From Nannobrachium achirus (lineage: Eukaryota; Chordata; Actinopteri; Myctophiformes; Myctophidae), in NCBI GenBank assembly GCA_963921795.1, contig OY997653.1, positions 24,856,658 to 24,920,657 on the forward strand: 64,000 bases of DNA. Reading direction: 5' to 3'. Below are positions 34,430 through 46,108 of this stretch, piece by piece. Every line of letters begins with the position of its first letter. The stretch's first letter is position 1. The position numbers and the translations under genes were made by a program. The notes below the pieces were generated by a model, which worked only from the letters and a program-made list of their open reading frames with translations, was not told the DNA's origin and searched no databases.

Positions 34430-36134
34430 GTTCAGAGTCTTGCTCAAGGACACCTCGACACTAACTCTGGGGGAGTAAGATGCTGTTTGTTTGAAAGGCT
34501 TACAACACATTGTGAGCGTGTCGATCAGATATTTTCAGGGCTGTAGTGGGAGAAAAGTAGGGTTTAAAATGGATCAATTTTCGGTCCAAAGGTCAAGGTC
34601 ACAATTGAGAGGCGTTGAACAGGCGATGGTGCGGGCAGGGTTTGCATGTCCACACTGTATAATTGTTTAATTAGCCTGGACAAACATACAGGCTTACCTT
34701 TCAGGTCTAGAGGTGGAGGTGGAGGTCATAACCTCTCCACCACGATACTTTAATCATGTTGACTGAGTGGTCTGTCCTATTGGAGTGTAGGGGGCGGCGT
34801 GGGGGAGGGAGGGAGAGTTTAGGAGACAGTGAAGGATGGAGAAAAGAAGAGACATTGTGGTCTGTGGTTTGCACATTGGACTTTCTTTTCCACTCTGTCG
34901 ACTAATCAATCTCTGTCCTTGTTGGCTGAATTGACCCTTTCTCAGCCTTTTGGTCAGATTGGTCCCTGACTGGCCAGAAAAATCATTCTCTTTGCTACCG
35001 GGGGCGGAGTTATGCAGTGGGACAAAGTCCACATTCTTCCATTAATATTAATGGCGAGAGTGTAGTTTTAAATTGATATTTATTTGTATTTTTGAAGCGG
35101 TGAAAGCCGCTTCCAAGGAGTGGCTTTGTGTGTCCCGTACATGTTCATATATGGTCATTCCAGTCCAGAATGAACAGGTTTTATCTGTCCCTTACATCCA
35201 GAATATGTGTGTCCTGTCCGTCCCGGTCCGATGATTGGATGATTGGACATGTTTAATGAGACTTTACTTTGAAGCTTCACATGACAATTCATAAAAATAT
35301 GTGTGTCCCGTGCGTCCAATTGAGGATTGTCAAGCTTCACATGACAATTCGGCCCTCCAGATAAAATTATTCATTCATTCAGAATTCATAAAAATATAGA
35401 ACTAAAGCACATATAGATCTAGAACACAGAATGTATCGATCTAGTACACAGAGGTCATAGCTCTAGAACACATAGAATAAAAATTCACAGCTTCACTTCG
35501 AACCGAGGTTTGATTTTTATTTTATTTTTTGCTTTGTCATGATAAATGGGAACATTTTGGAACAAAATGGAATGAATACACAGTGGATATTTGTTGAAAT
35601 GATAAAAAAATCGCTATGTGGATTACTAGTCTTGCATAGACATCTCTTGCTAGACACTGCTTTGTGCAGTGATGCGCAGTACGGCCACAATGCGGTATAA
35701 GCTTCAACAAACTAGTTCACATGAACGCTATCGATGTAACTAAGATATTCGATTGGGTACATATATTTTAAATGGGCAGAATTACAATTAACATACATTT
35801 TATGTTGAGGGCGAGCCTATAGTTCATATATATATAGTCATTGCGAGTCACCCAAGATGCACTGCGCTCTCTCTCTCTCTCTGCCCTCTTGCCTGTTTCA
35901 GAGGATTAAACTAATTAAAACATGTATTTTCTGGGGGAAACCCCCTGTTTTGCAATGTAATAACTGTACTTTTTGCTCCTTTTTTATTAATATCACATAG
36001 ATGTTTTTCTTTTGGTACTTTAAATAGCAATAATGAGGCTATGAAAAATCTTTTTTTCCCCATTCACTTCCATATTATAAAAATAGTCTTCCCTGGCTTT
36101 TTTGTCCCACCTAGTAACAGAGCGACATGGGGTG
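34430..36134. other. No gene seen; short repeats
   Basis: It contains a half-palindrome (34508-34537), a duplicated AAGCTTCACATGACAATTC (about 35272 and 35334) and three imperfect GATCTAGAACACAGA-like units at 35415-35470. Otherwise AT-rich background. Confidence 0.45.
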
Positions 36135-36569
36135 TAGTCGGGGGCATTAGGGATATTTCGCGCTATATTAGTCTAAAAGCGCCAAATTTTGCACAGTGAT
36201 GACTCATCACTTTTCATCACTAAACCATCGTTTTCTGGAGCCATTTATAGCCCAAGGAATGTTTTTTGTGCAAAACAAATGCTTGCAATGGATTCAGCAC
36301 CATGACAAACCCCTAGTTAGACCCCTCACATCCTACTTAAATACCCAGAAAATAAATGTTTTTCTGGTTATTTTCCTCCTTTATAGAAAGTCGATGGGAG
36401 CCCAACTTGATTTGGCTGCTGTGGTGACCCCGAAGGTCGCCGACTCGGGCGCCGTAGCTAAATCATTAGAGCATGCTCTAATGCTCTGGGCTACATCTGT
36501 GCAAAATTTGGCGCTTTTAGACTAATATAACGAAAAATTGCCATGTTATCTCCCTAACGCCCCCGACTA
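36135..36569. mobile_element. TA-flanked MITE with inverted repeats of about 60 bp
   Basis: The inverted ends begin GTCGGGGGC and extend imperfectly through TTAGTCTAAAAGCGCCAAAT, bounded by TA on both sides. Size is 435 bp. The TA target and long inverted repeats suggest a Tc1/mariner- or IS630-type MITE. A central AGAGCATGCTCT palindrome is present. Confidence 0.75.
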
Positions 36570-37300
36570 GTGGGACTTGACAAAGAGTGAATTACGGACC
36601 TTCACACTGCTTGATGATAGGCGCTTCAATACGGACCACTGTTTTTACCCTTTCCTACAGCTTCCCTTCTCTTCTGTCTTTCAAATCAAGGTTGTGTAGA
36701 GAAAATAGAAGATCGATTAGCGCACAACACATAACCTCACTACTTTTGTACGCCACCTTTGTACAGTACAAAGAAGTTCAATACAGGAGTAAAGGTCGTC
36801 GTTGCACACTGCTGCGTTTTTCTGGCCGAATATCGGAGTGAATTTCGGAGCGCGTAAATAAAAAAATCAACCTCAGATTATTTCAATCACGTTTGCACAC
36901 TACTGCCCGTTTCGTATTGGGTTGATTTTCGCAACTGTCACCACTGGGTCCCTTGCTCTCTCTCTCTCTCCTTGGCCTGAAAAATGCTTTAGAGGATTTC
37001 GGATTTCCAAAACGCAACGAAAAAACGCAGTGCAGTGTGCAACCAGCTTAACTGGTTAATCAGACTAATCGATTTAGTCAATCATAACAAATGTATTTGG
37101 AACCTTTTTCGTGTCGATTTGTTTATATATAAGAAATGTAAAAAAAAAAAAAAAATTAAATCTGCTTCACCATTTTTCGATGACATGAGCAAGATTACGT
37201 TGGTTATTGTTTCAGCCCTAGTCTCACTCTTTCTCCGTGTCCCATCTCTCCCCATGCTCGTGCAGTTTCTCTGATTTACACCGGGATGAATCTCTGATTT

Positions 37301-37457
37301 AACCCATTTAGAACGGGTACACATTTTGTGTATCATTATTTTATGCTTTAACTATTGAAAAATAGCAGATATACAAGCTCACAACGCGTCGCATCGCGAC
37401 GCGTTGTGAGCTTGTAGAGCTCACCCATTTAGGCCTAATTCTAGGCCTAAATGGGTT
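37301..37457 (+). mobile_element. 157-bp AACCCATT element with a sequence-variant palindrome
   Basis: Ends are AACCCATTTAGAACGGGTAC and TCTAGGCCTAAATGGGTT. A single palindrome (37351-37422) has a centre GCGTCGCATCGCGACGC, where sister copies have GCGGCAC...GTGCCGC: both arms differ together. An extra CCCATTTAGGCCTAAT lies just inside the right end. Confidence 0.85.
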
Positions 37458-37659
37458 TTAACGTGCTTGCTTTTCATCTCTCTTTGCCCCGTCTCTTCCA
37501 CAGCATCTACAGTATCTATCACTGAATTCTCGGGCTTTCTCCTCATTATGTGCTCTCAGTCTTCCATCCGTCTGTTTTGTTTCATTTCTTTCCCTTTGTC
37601 TCTCTCTCTCGCTTTCTCTCATACTCAGTCTCACAGATTCTGTCTTCATTACGTGCCTC

Positions 37660-38185
37660 CAGGGGTGTCACACCAAATCCTGGGCCCTGGGTACAAGGAT
37701 TCACTGCGGCCCCCCCCCCCCCCCATGAATGTTCTTCGTAGCTGGAGGGGGTTTAATCCATTTAGACTGGGAACGCATTATTACACATTATTTTGTGCTT
37801 TAGCTATTGAAAAATAGCAGATACAAGCTCGCAGCGCTGCACCGAGTGCCACGCTGCGAGCTTGTAGATCTGCTATTTTTATTTTTAATCGTGAAAATTT
37901 GTGCAAGTCTTTGAATATTTCAAATCCTGTTTCTATGTCAGTGGTGCTCAAACTTCTTCATGTGAAGGACCCCCGAAATTATGTATTTTTGGCCACGGAC
38001 CCCCATCTCAAAATATTCAGTTCCAGGAACCCCACAGAAGCAGAATTTGAGTTACAAATGTTTGCTTGAAAAAATACATACTGTATATATACAAAGATTT
38101 GCACACATTTCACAACTGAGCTTGTGAGGCCCTAGTAACTCATTCCCACTCCCCCCCCCCCCCCCCCCACCTTGTGACGCCCCTG
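37660..38185 (+). mobile_element. 526-bp hAT, GTGTCACACC family, 8-bp duplication
   Basis: Ends are CAGGGGTGTCACACCAAATC and CTTGTGACGCCCCTG. Flanks CGTGCCTC (37652-37659) and TGTGCCTC (38186-38193) differ at one base. The interior includes an AACCCATT-like left end (TTAATCCATTTAGACTGGG), the shared palindrome (37806-37881) and hAT-like TCAGTGGTGCTCAAAC sequence. It is therefore a mosaic of several families. Confidence 0.88.
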
Positions 38186-38204
38186 TGTGCCTCTGTCAGG
38201 CGTT

Positions 38205-38328
<124 letters not shown>

Positions 38329-39306
38329 CCACCACCACACTATTTCACGCCATCTCTATGACTCACTGTTTTAGTCATCATTATGTGTTTTCTTCCTCTC
38401 TCTCCTCCTTCTCTCTTTCCCAGTGGCGTCAGTTCAGAAAAAGCTAAGGTATGGCAACATGACTGGTGTCTTGCACATGCGCGTGCAAGACACCAGTCAT
38501 GTTGCCATACCTTAGCAACAGGCATGAGTACATTCTATTTTTCCCCCGTTTCTATGGTTTCTTGGGCTGGATATGGCAGCCTGGAACGGTTGTTCAAGTG
38601 CAGCTAAACTTGGCATGTTAGTAAACGTGCCACAATTAACTCTCTTACTGCCACAGAATTTAACAAAAAGCTCCATCCACTGCCAGCTAAATTTGAGAAT
38701 TGTCGCTCATCTTTGAAGGCCTACTGGAGAAAATTGGCTTTGACTATAAAGACAACAATTATATGGCAACGAAGAATAGAATGTCTACTTTGCAACAGAA
38801 AAAGATTTCGTGTCTTTATCATGTTCTATTCATTAGCTAGAAGCTGCTGAATATGGCCTAAAAAACAGCTCTTTGAGAACATAAAGCTGAGAAAAATGCA
38901 TTTTTGTGAAGGAAACATTTTCAGGCAGAAATCTCTCTTTATCCTTTACTGTTGGCAGTAAAATCACACAGTAACATCACACCTGTGCTCAGTGGTTGTT
39001 TACAAACAAATTCAAAAAAATAAAAACAAGTGCTTTTTACACACTTTTAGTGTGTAAGAGAAGTAAGAGCAGTAGTAAGGAGCAGTGCAGAACATTGACA
39101 CAGTGACATGAGATTCAGCCTGAATCCTGCTTCTGCTTTCAGGGTTCTTTTTAGGTTGAAGTACAGTACAAATGATTGATGAAAATGAAAATAAAATATA
39201 AAACAACATTTTAGACACTAGAACTCAATTGTAATACTGCAAATGGAAAAAGGTTGTGGCCTACCTGCACTTACACAGGCCTCAACCACTACATGTCTAC
39301 AGAGTG

Positions 39307-39379
39307 TATGTGTGCGTGTGTGCGTGCGTGCGTGCGGGTGTGCGTGCGTGCGTGTTTGTGTGTGTGTGTGTGTGTGTGA
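39307..39379. repeat. (TG/CG)n microsatellite cutting the transposase
   Basis: Compound TGTGCGTGCG-type tract at the exact point where the transposase reading frame ends. Confidence 0.9.
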
Positions 39380-39785
39380 TTCAACCGTCTCAAGCAGGGA
39401 AACAGATTCTCCACAGTAGGGTTTCATATTGAAACAGTAACCTGTACCTGAATCACAGAGAATATAAGATTTTATCCCATATTTCACTGGTTTCTGTGGA
39501 TTGTAGACCTTGAAATTTAGGCGCCCTTTGAATAAAAGTGTACCTATCAATGGAAATATCTTGGTTTGGTTTGTACAGTTCACGGATTTTGGAGATAATC
39601 TAGAACTGGGCGTATTTTGAACATCCTGTCACCACTCTTTGCATCTGGACCTGTGTTATCAGTTCCAGGTAGTCCACTGGATCTTGGGACTCTTGGCTCC
39701 ATTCTGTTTCACTCCAGCCAGGCTCCTCCGGGTCTGCTGAACTCTGCACCCCTACACCTACCACGTACACGAGCCCATGGTCGAT
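39380..39785 (-). pseudogene. piggyBac transposase exon 4, catalytic-region fragment (PGBD4-like)
   Basis: After TTTACAG the minus strand reads a short Arg/Gly-rich stretch. Then, with frameshifts and a stop, come MFKIRPVLDYL, KIRELYKPNQDISID, LLFKGRLNFKVYNPQKPVKY and GIKSYILCDSGTGYCFNMKP. KIRPxLDYL, D-x-SID, FKGR and LCDSxTGY are hallmarks of the piggyBac DDE domain (PGBD/DDE_Tnp_1_7). Roughly 200 residues expected between the N-terminal part and KIRPVLDYL are missing. The frame ends at a TG/CG microsatellite (39307-39379), where the rest of the catalytic domain is lost. Confidence 0.85.
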
Positions 39786-40100
39786 CTGTAAATTATACAA
39801 ATACATAATTACTACGAGTAAGCAGTGTTGTTTTTGACAGCAAATTTTGATTTTGTTTCAGTCGTAGTCTTTTGAATAAAATGTCTTTTAGTTTTAGTCT
39901 AGTTTTAGTTGACTGATCATCATAAGATTTTAGGTAACTAAATCTACAGTTGATTTAGTCGACTAAAATCTATTTTGGCAGGCCTTGATGGCATCGTAAT
40001 GACTGATTTTACACTTGGTTGTGTGCTGAAAATAGCCGATCTACAAGCTCACAACGCGTCTGGTGCTAAGTCTGATTTACAGAAAAAAGGTGTTCTTTAC

Positions 40101-40166
40101 CTATCCTTGTCCTTGGATGACCACGATGTGGCAATGAAGAAGTAGGCTGTGCTGCACTCGACTCTT
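40101..40166 (-). pseudogene. piggyBac transposase exon 3
   Basis: A 66-base exon between TTTCAG and GTAAAGA reads SSAAQPTSSLPHRGHPRTRI, phase 1 at both ends. The following intron (39786-40100) has been invaded by a repeat that carries a half-palindrome (about 40026-40062). Confidence 0.6.
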
Positions 40167-40367
40167 CTGAAATCACAGTAGTAAAATATAAACTAGTAAA
40201 CATGATGTGCACAAAATGAAATCAATTATTTACACACCCAGCATGTCTCAGACAGGTCCATGACATTATGATGTAAATGATAAAAGCATTGAACAAACAG
40301 ATAGCTGTATCTACTCTAAAATGCTATAGAATTATACAAAATGCATCAGTTTTTGTTTTCTCCTTAC

Positions 40368-40430
40368 CTTCAAACGGTATAGACCTAAGAACACAAGGAG
40401 TCCCCGGCACCTCTCCATCCGACTCATCAT
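40368..40430 (-). pseudogene. piggyBac transposase exon 2
   Basis: A 63-base exon between TTTAG and GTAAGGA on the minus strand reads DDESDGEVPGTPCVLRSIPF, an acidic stretch. Both boundaries are phase 1 and keep the frame from exon 1 into exon 3. Confidence 0.6.
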
Positions 40431-40639
40431 CTAAAGCCAGGAAAATATCAAATAGTTTATATGTAAACAAATCAATTTACAATTTTGACATTAGCAAATA
40501 TGAGTGACTTACAATAAGTTCATATGTAATACATAAAATGCAGATATAGTAAATAGTTACCATGCATTTACTGTCACAGTGAAATGCCCTTTATACCCTG
40601 TATGTATAATATATAAAATGTCACAATGCAACATAGCTC

Positions 40640-40790
40640 TGTTTACACAAAGCTGTACTCCCTCCAACTGTATATATGTTGTTCCCCATTTTCAACAGTT
40701 TTTATTTGTAACACTTGCTTTGGCAATGTAAACGTATGTTTTCTCATGCCAATAAAGCTCCTTTGAATTGAATTGAAAGGCTACATCATC
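40640..40790 (+). repeat. LINE 3'-tail-like sequence inside the piggyBac element
   Basis: GCCAATAAAGCTCCTTTGAA followed by TTGAATTGAA is the typical 3' tail of a dispersed fish LINE, in the piggyBac intron between exons 1 and 2. Confidence 0.55.
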
Positions 40791-41265
40791 ATCATCAGAG
40801 ATGTAGACTAAAGAAACCTCTCCCTCTCTCACACACACGCATCGTACGCACGCACACACAAACTAAGCCAATAAATCCTAAATTCCCATCAAATAAAAAA
40901 TCATAGTAGCTGTGCAGTGCACGCGCGTGATAGGAACTCCACGTGTGTCCTGTATAGCGACAAAAACAAACTCATGCACTTGGATCTTAACTCTATGCTT
41001 GGATCAAATTGCTGATCCGGTCCGGATACGGAAACAATTCTTGCATGTATGTGTACGTGTAAATAGCCGGATGCAGTAGGCGGGCTCTAGACCGGATCCC
41101 ACTGGTTTATTCGCAATAGAGATCGCCTCGGCTTGAGCCTTGAGCCTGCAGGGCTTCATCACGGATGCGGTGGAAAGAACGCCTGAAGCGATTTTATCAC
41201 ACTAGAGGGTCGCGGCCCTGCGATTTTATCACATACAGTATACATGCACTGGATTTACGTCTTAC

Positions 41266-41560
41266 CACTTTGGACTGTAGAATCATGGCATCTGTTCTCC
41301 GAGGGGTCTCGCGGAAGCCATTCTTCGTCTGTCTCTTCGCGGTGGCGGCGCGGCGGTGCATCGTCTCTGCTGCTGCGGCGATGTGAGCCCCTGTGCCGGG
41401 CGCGGATCCATCCTGCACGGGGGTCGAGCTCCGTCGGGATCGGTTTCCACAATATGAGGCTCTTATCCACTTTTGGACCCCGGTTCTTCGCGACTGGCAC
41501 CATCTTCATCATCACGACCAACAGCACCAAGAAATGGAATCTTTTTATGTTCAATACCAA
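41266..41560 (-). pseudogene. piggyBac transposase exon 1 (N-terminal, basic/acidic linker)
   Basis: The minus-strand frame contains RARHRGSHRRSSRDDAPPRR and EETDEEWLPRDPSENRCHDS, then splices at AGTG|GTAAGA (phase 1). It is GC-rich and low in complexity, as in many piggyBac N-termini. The true start codon is uncertain; several Met codons lie within the first 25 residues. It joins in frame to the exon at 40368-40430. Confidence 0.6.
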
Positions 41561-43299
41561 CGGCTACAGTGATCTTTTTCTCTTCTTCTTCTTCATCATC
41601 ATCATCATCATCATCATCACGACCACCACCACCATTCGCTGGGTCAACAACATGGGTAGGTTGTGTAATCCTAATTCTAACAAAAGTTTGTTTCTATCCG
41701 TGGATCTGCTGCTGGCTGCTGCCCCTCGGCCCGGGGGGGTTGGGTCGCGCTTCGGCGGCGGAATGATACCAGCAAGTTGAGGCTGAGTTGGCCAACTACT
41801 TGGCCTAATACATCTCAATATTCTAGTACTGCTAAATACTACTACCTACTACAATTACTATAGGCCTACTACTAATACTATAAAACAACTGATTTCCGAC
41901 AAAATGATCGCTTTTACCAACGTTTCTCTCTCTCTCTCTCTCTCTACTAACAGTCCGATGAAAAAACAATATAGTCCCTCAAGGCTAACAGCTAGGCAGG
42001 CTCAGAGTCGCTCTCTACTGGGCAGGCGGAGCCAGGACAGTCTGTTTACTTCTTTTTTTTATGAAGGGTTTCCGGCTGTCCTCAAAACGACACCAACGAC
42101 CAATTATGCATTCAAAAGTTGTGCAAGGACCGCTTTTATCATAATCCATAAAAAACATCAAACGAACGAACGGCCGTATCGGCACGGAAGTCTCTTGGGG
42201 ATTGGGGCGAACAGGAACGTTCAAAGCAGTATAAGAGTTAACAATAATGCATTGCACCTGTGCAGCTGCAGAACCTGGGAATATATCATTCTGTCAAGAT
42301 GGGGAGAATACAAGTGTGGAGAATATAATTGTAATAGGCTACCTTGTTAAAGTGACCATTTTGTAAAGTTTTGCATTTGTGGTTATTTTACTGTAATTTA
42401 ACAACATAATAACCAGCACAGATAGACAGAGAGACATTCATGGATTTATATTTAAAAGTAACTTTTATTTTCCCCCCTGGACCCAGGGTATGGCAGCTGC
42501 ATACCCCTGCCATACCCAATTGACACCCCTGCTCTTTCCCCTCTCCATCCATCTCGCTCCATAACCGTCAATCTCAGCCTTGTCGAGGCTGAGGTTTTCA
42601 TCTCTCTCTCCGTTTCTGGCTGTTGGGGTTATTTGGCTCTCCCCGTTTGATCTGTAATAATTCTCCCAGCACCAATCAAGTGGGCAATTAAGTACCGCTC
42701 TGGTCTCGCCTCTATAATCATGGTTCCGGGTGATGCTACCTCGGAGCTACAGTATGTGATGCTTTGGACTGCATACAGTTACGGGAGATCCCTTGTCTGT
42801 GAGAGTCCGGGAGTGCCGCTGGGAAAGATGCTATAAGCACAAGCGGGCCGCTGTAGCTGCTTTTTTGTTATTTTAGTACGGCCATGCAGTGGGTCAGAAT
42901 AATCCATTATTCATTCATTGCAGCAGGCAGGCATAGGCTTTTTTCTTTAGAAAATAATTGTCCCTGCCAGCAGGCCAGAATAGCCGAAGGCGAGGATTAT
43001 GTTTTCACTCCTGTGAGTCTGTCCGTCTGTGCAACGCTCTGCTGGTCACAACTCGACGTTTTCTTGGGAAAGTGACTATGAGTGAAGTTGGCACCTCGAC
43101 AGAGTGCAGTTTTTATATTGCAGATATAGTTTTGATATTGCAGGTATCACGTTGGGTTTTTTACCTTTATTTGGTGGTGTTCTCTCCCAGAAAGACTGGT
43201 CCAGGCGTTTTCTTTTTTTTTTTTTTTTTTTTCTTAACAGACAATCTTGTCCATTCGCCCGATCCGACCACAGCACCAAACCGGAGCGATTGGCTTTAA

Positions 43300-43722
43300 C
43301 AGGGGTTCTCAAACCTTTTTAGGCCGTTACCCCCAAAATAAACATATTTGAACTGGGGACCTCCACCCTGACAAGCACTTGGAATTGTAGGTACAATATT
43401 ACATTTAATGTGACTCGGTTCCACAGATAAATATTGAGAAAATAGCAGATCTACATGCTCACAACGTCTCGCAGCGTTGTGTGAGCATGTAGATCGGCTA
43501 TTTTCACAATGTTTTCACAATGTTCGCCTCTTGCTTACTTAATATTTGGCCAGTTTGGTATTAAAACGGTCTTGAAAGTCCTTAAATTGTCACTTTATAA
43601 ATGTGCAGATACCCTGTAAACACTTATACTGCGTGTTGGTTTGTTTACCATTGAGTGAGGGAAAAAAAATCATCTCGGGACCCCACAAGATAATTTGGGG
43701 ACCCCAAGTTTGAGAACCACTG
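43300..43722. mobile_element. 423-bp hAT, GGTTCTCAAAC family
   Basis: Ends are CAGGGGTTCTCAAACC and AAGTTTGAGAACCACTG; flanks GGCTTTAA/GGTTATAA agree at 6 of 8. The shared palindrome is at 43437-43508 with CATGC arms (ATCTACATGCTCACAACG). It is part of the insertion that splits duplication copy 1. Confidence 0.85.
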
Positions 43723-43867
43723 GGTTATAATGATAATCCGCTTATTTCTCTCGCTCGAAAATATATTTTTTCACTAAATGTCTGTCATGCATACTGTAGT
43801 AGTCCCCTCCACAGCACAGTGTCTCGCGAGACAGACAAGATTTCAAGAGTTCAAAGATCTTTGTATT

Positions 43868-44315
43868 TAACTCTTTTACTGCTTCGGACGTTCCCGTTCG
43901 CCCCAATTTTGACCCAAGCGCGCTGCCAATACGGCTCGTTCTTTTTACCTTGTCTGATGACTGTAAACTGATGAGGGGTCGCGCCGCCGTGTCGTGTACT
44001 GTAAAAACATCTCCCGTAACGCTGATCTCAAAAATCCACCGCACGTTAGCAATAATGGAGTCCCAAATCACTTCCTGGCTGTTTTCTGTGGATCTGATCT
44101 AGAAAATGCATTTCTATGCTCTGAATGGATGGCAAGCGGAGCGGCCCAATTCACATACATTATTTGCATAAGGCTGCCCTCTGCCACCAGTTTGGCTAAA
44201 GTACACATGAGCGTCCATTGTAAAACAAATTAGTTTGATATAACATCGCAAAGGTAAGCTGCTTTTTGCTGGCACCAGCCCCTATAAATAAATAATAAAT
44301 CTGGCAGTAGAACTA
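43868..44315. mobile_element. piggyBac-related MITE (decayed)
   Basis: TTAA at 43868 is followed by CTCTTTTACTGCTTCGGACG and GTTCGCCCCAATTTTG, matching the right end of the element at 38640-42237. The other end is roughly AAATCTGGCAGTAGAAC near 44310. It is therefore an internally deleted relative of that element. Confidence 0.65.
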
Positions 44316-44972
44316 TGGCAGGCCCTGTGAAAATGACACTGTATCAGTGATCTCTGATGCGGGACGGGACAGTGCACTGGATTGGAACGCTGCCAGTGTA
44401 CAGTGAATGTCTTTACTGTCCTGCTGTCAAAGGTAGCCTCAAGTCTCCTAATCCTATCGGTGGGACCTCCGTGTCAAATATTGACTTACAACAGCACACC
44501 GAGAAAGACTAACCCCTCACCCAATGGTATTACATCATCATAGATGGAGTGCAGAGGACAAACTTCTTGTCCTCTGTACTCTATCTACTGTATGACAACC
44601 CATCTGACCACTTAAAGCTATACTGTGTAAGTTGCTCAACTAGTGGTCAGTAGCGTCCGCGTCTTTCGGCCGTTTTTCGCCGCGGACCGGGCCTCACACC
44701 CCCGCGTCACCCCCGCGTCTGCCTCCACCTCGCCGAGATCTATCTTTAGAGGGGTCCCTGGTTCCTGTGCGTTCAGGCATTCCGGAGAAACGGAGTGTTT
44801 CACCCGAGTATAGATAGAGACACACGGGCACCTACAAATATGGCCGCCCTATTGTGATAGCTAGCGACCCCACTTCAAGATGCGCTGTGATTGGCCGGCA
44901 GTGTATAACCCTCGCTGTGATTGGCCGGTAGTGTATGATGACGTATTTTTTGCGCGAAAACCGGACCCCGGT

Positions 44973-46108
44973 CTGTAATAATTCTCCCAGCACCAATCAA
45001 GTGGGCAATTAAGTACCGCTCTGGTCTCGCCTCTATAATCATGGTTCCGGGTGATGCTACCTCGGAGCTACAGTATTGTGATGCTTTGGACTGCATACAG
45101 TTACGGGAGATCTCTTGTCTGTGAGAGTCCGGGAGTGCCGCTGGGAAAGATGCTATAAGCACAAGCGGGCCGCTGTAACTGCTTTTTTGTTATTTTAGTA
45201 CGGCTATCCAGTGGGTCAGAATAATCCATTATTCATTCATTGCAGCAGGCAGGCGTAGGGTTTTTTCTTTAGAAAATAATTGTCCCTGCCAGCAGGCCAG
45301 AATAGCCGAAGGCGAGGATTATGTTTTCACTCCTGTGAGTCTGTCCGTCTGTGCACGCTCTGCTGGTCACAACTCGACGTTTTCTTGGGAAAGTGACTAT
45401 GAGTGAAGTTGGCACCTCGACAGAGTGCAGTTTTTATATTGCAGATATAGTTTTGATATTGCAGGAAAATGACACTGTATCAGTGATCTCTGATGCGGGA
45501 CGGGACAGTGCACTGGATTGGAACGCTGCCAGTGTACAGTGAATGTCTTTACTGTCCTGCTGTCAAAGGTAGCCTCAAGTCTCCTAATCCTATCGGTGGG
45601 ACCTCCGTGTCAAATATTGACTTACAACAGCACACCGAGAAAGACTAACCCCTCACCCAATGGTATTACATCATCATAGATGGAGTGCAGAGGACAAACT
45701 TCTTGTCCTCTGTACTCTATCTACTGTATGACAACCCATCTGACCACTTAAAGCTATACTGTGTAAGTTGCTCAACTAGTGGTCAGTAGCGTCCGCGTCT
45801 TTCGGCCGTTTTTCGCCGCGGACCGGGCCTCACACCCCCGCGTCACCCCCGCGTCTGCCTCCACCTCGCCGAGATCTATCTTTAGAGGGGTCCCTGGTTC
45901 CTGTGCGTTCAGGCATTCCGGAGAAACGGAGTGTTTCACCCGAGTATAGATAGAGACACACGGGCACCTACAAATATGGCCGCCCTATTGTGATAGCTAG
46001 CGACCCCACTTCAAGATGCGCTGTGATTGGCCGGCAGTGTATAACCCTCGCTGTGATTGGCCGGTAGTGTATGATGACGTATTTTTTGCGCGAAAACCGG
46101 ACCCCGGT
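44973..46108. repeat. Tandem duplication, copy 2 (uninterrupted)
   Basis: The 1,136-bp unit directly abuts copy 1. At 45465 it reads straight through the point where copy 1 carries its insertion (TATTGCAGGAAAATGACAC). It continues into the remainder of the TTAA element. Confidence 0.93.

Larger units (their letters stand above)
38640..42237 (-). mobile_element. 3.6 kb piggyBac-type element with decayed transposase gene
   Basis: It is bounded by TTAA at 38636-38639 and 42238-42241. Ends are CTCTCTTACTGCCAC (left) and CTCTTATACTGCTTTG (right, reverse complement). The uninterrupted host sequence is visible in the 15130-15612 copy, near 15385. The minus strand carries the transposase exons listed separately. 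A relative of its right end (CTCTTTTACTGCTTCGGACG) appears at 43872. Confidence 0.88.
38421..42531 (+). mobile_element. GTGGCGTC-family hAT interrupted by a piggyBac element
   Basis: The left end CAGTGGCGTCAGTTCAG is at 38421 and the right end CAATTGACACCCCTG finishes at 42531. The duplication CTCTTTCC is perfect on both sides (38413-38420 and 42532-42539), 4.1 kb apart. Subtracting the inserted piggyBac leaves about 509 bp, close to the 483-bp solo copy at 15130-15612. It carries a perfect 74-bp palindrome at 38442-38515, where the solo copy has only one arm. Confidence 0.93.
42652..44972. repeat. Tandem duplication, copy 1 (with 1.19 kb insertion)
   Basis: The sequence from CTGTAATAATTCTCCCAGCA to ACCGGACCCCGGT is repeated as 44973-46108. 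This copy is interrupted at about 43145-44331. Differences outside the insertion are only a handful of single bases and one-base indels, so the duplication is recent. The right breakpoint lies inside a TTAA element (44616 onward) that is complete only in copy 2. Confidence 0.93.

Noticed and set aside
41160..41770. CpG-island promoter of a host gene
   Set aside because: The GC-rich block is within the piggyBac element and contains its first exon; nothing indicates a host promoter.
44640..44972. GC-rich promoter-like block with repeated GATTGGCC (CCAAT-like)
   Set aside because: It is the interior of a TTAA-flanked MITE, duplicated at 45776-46108.
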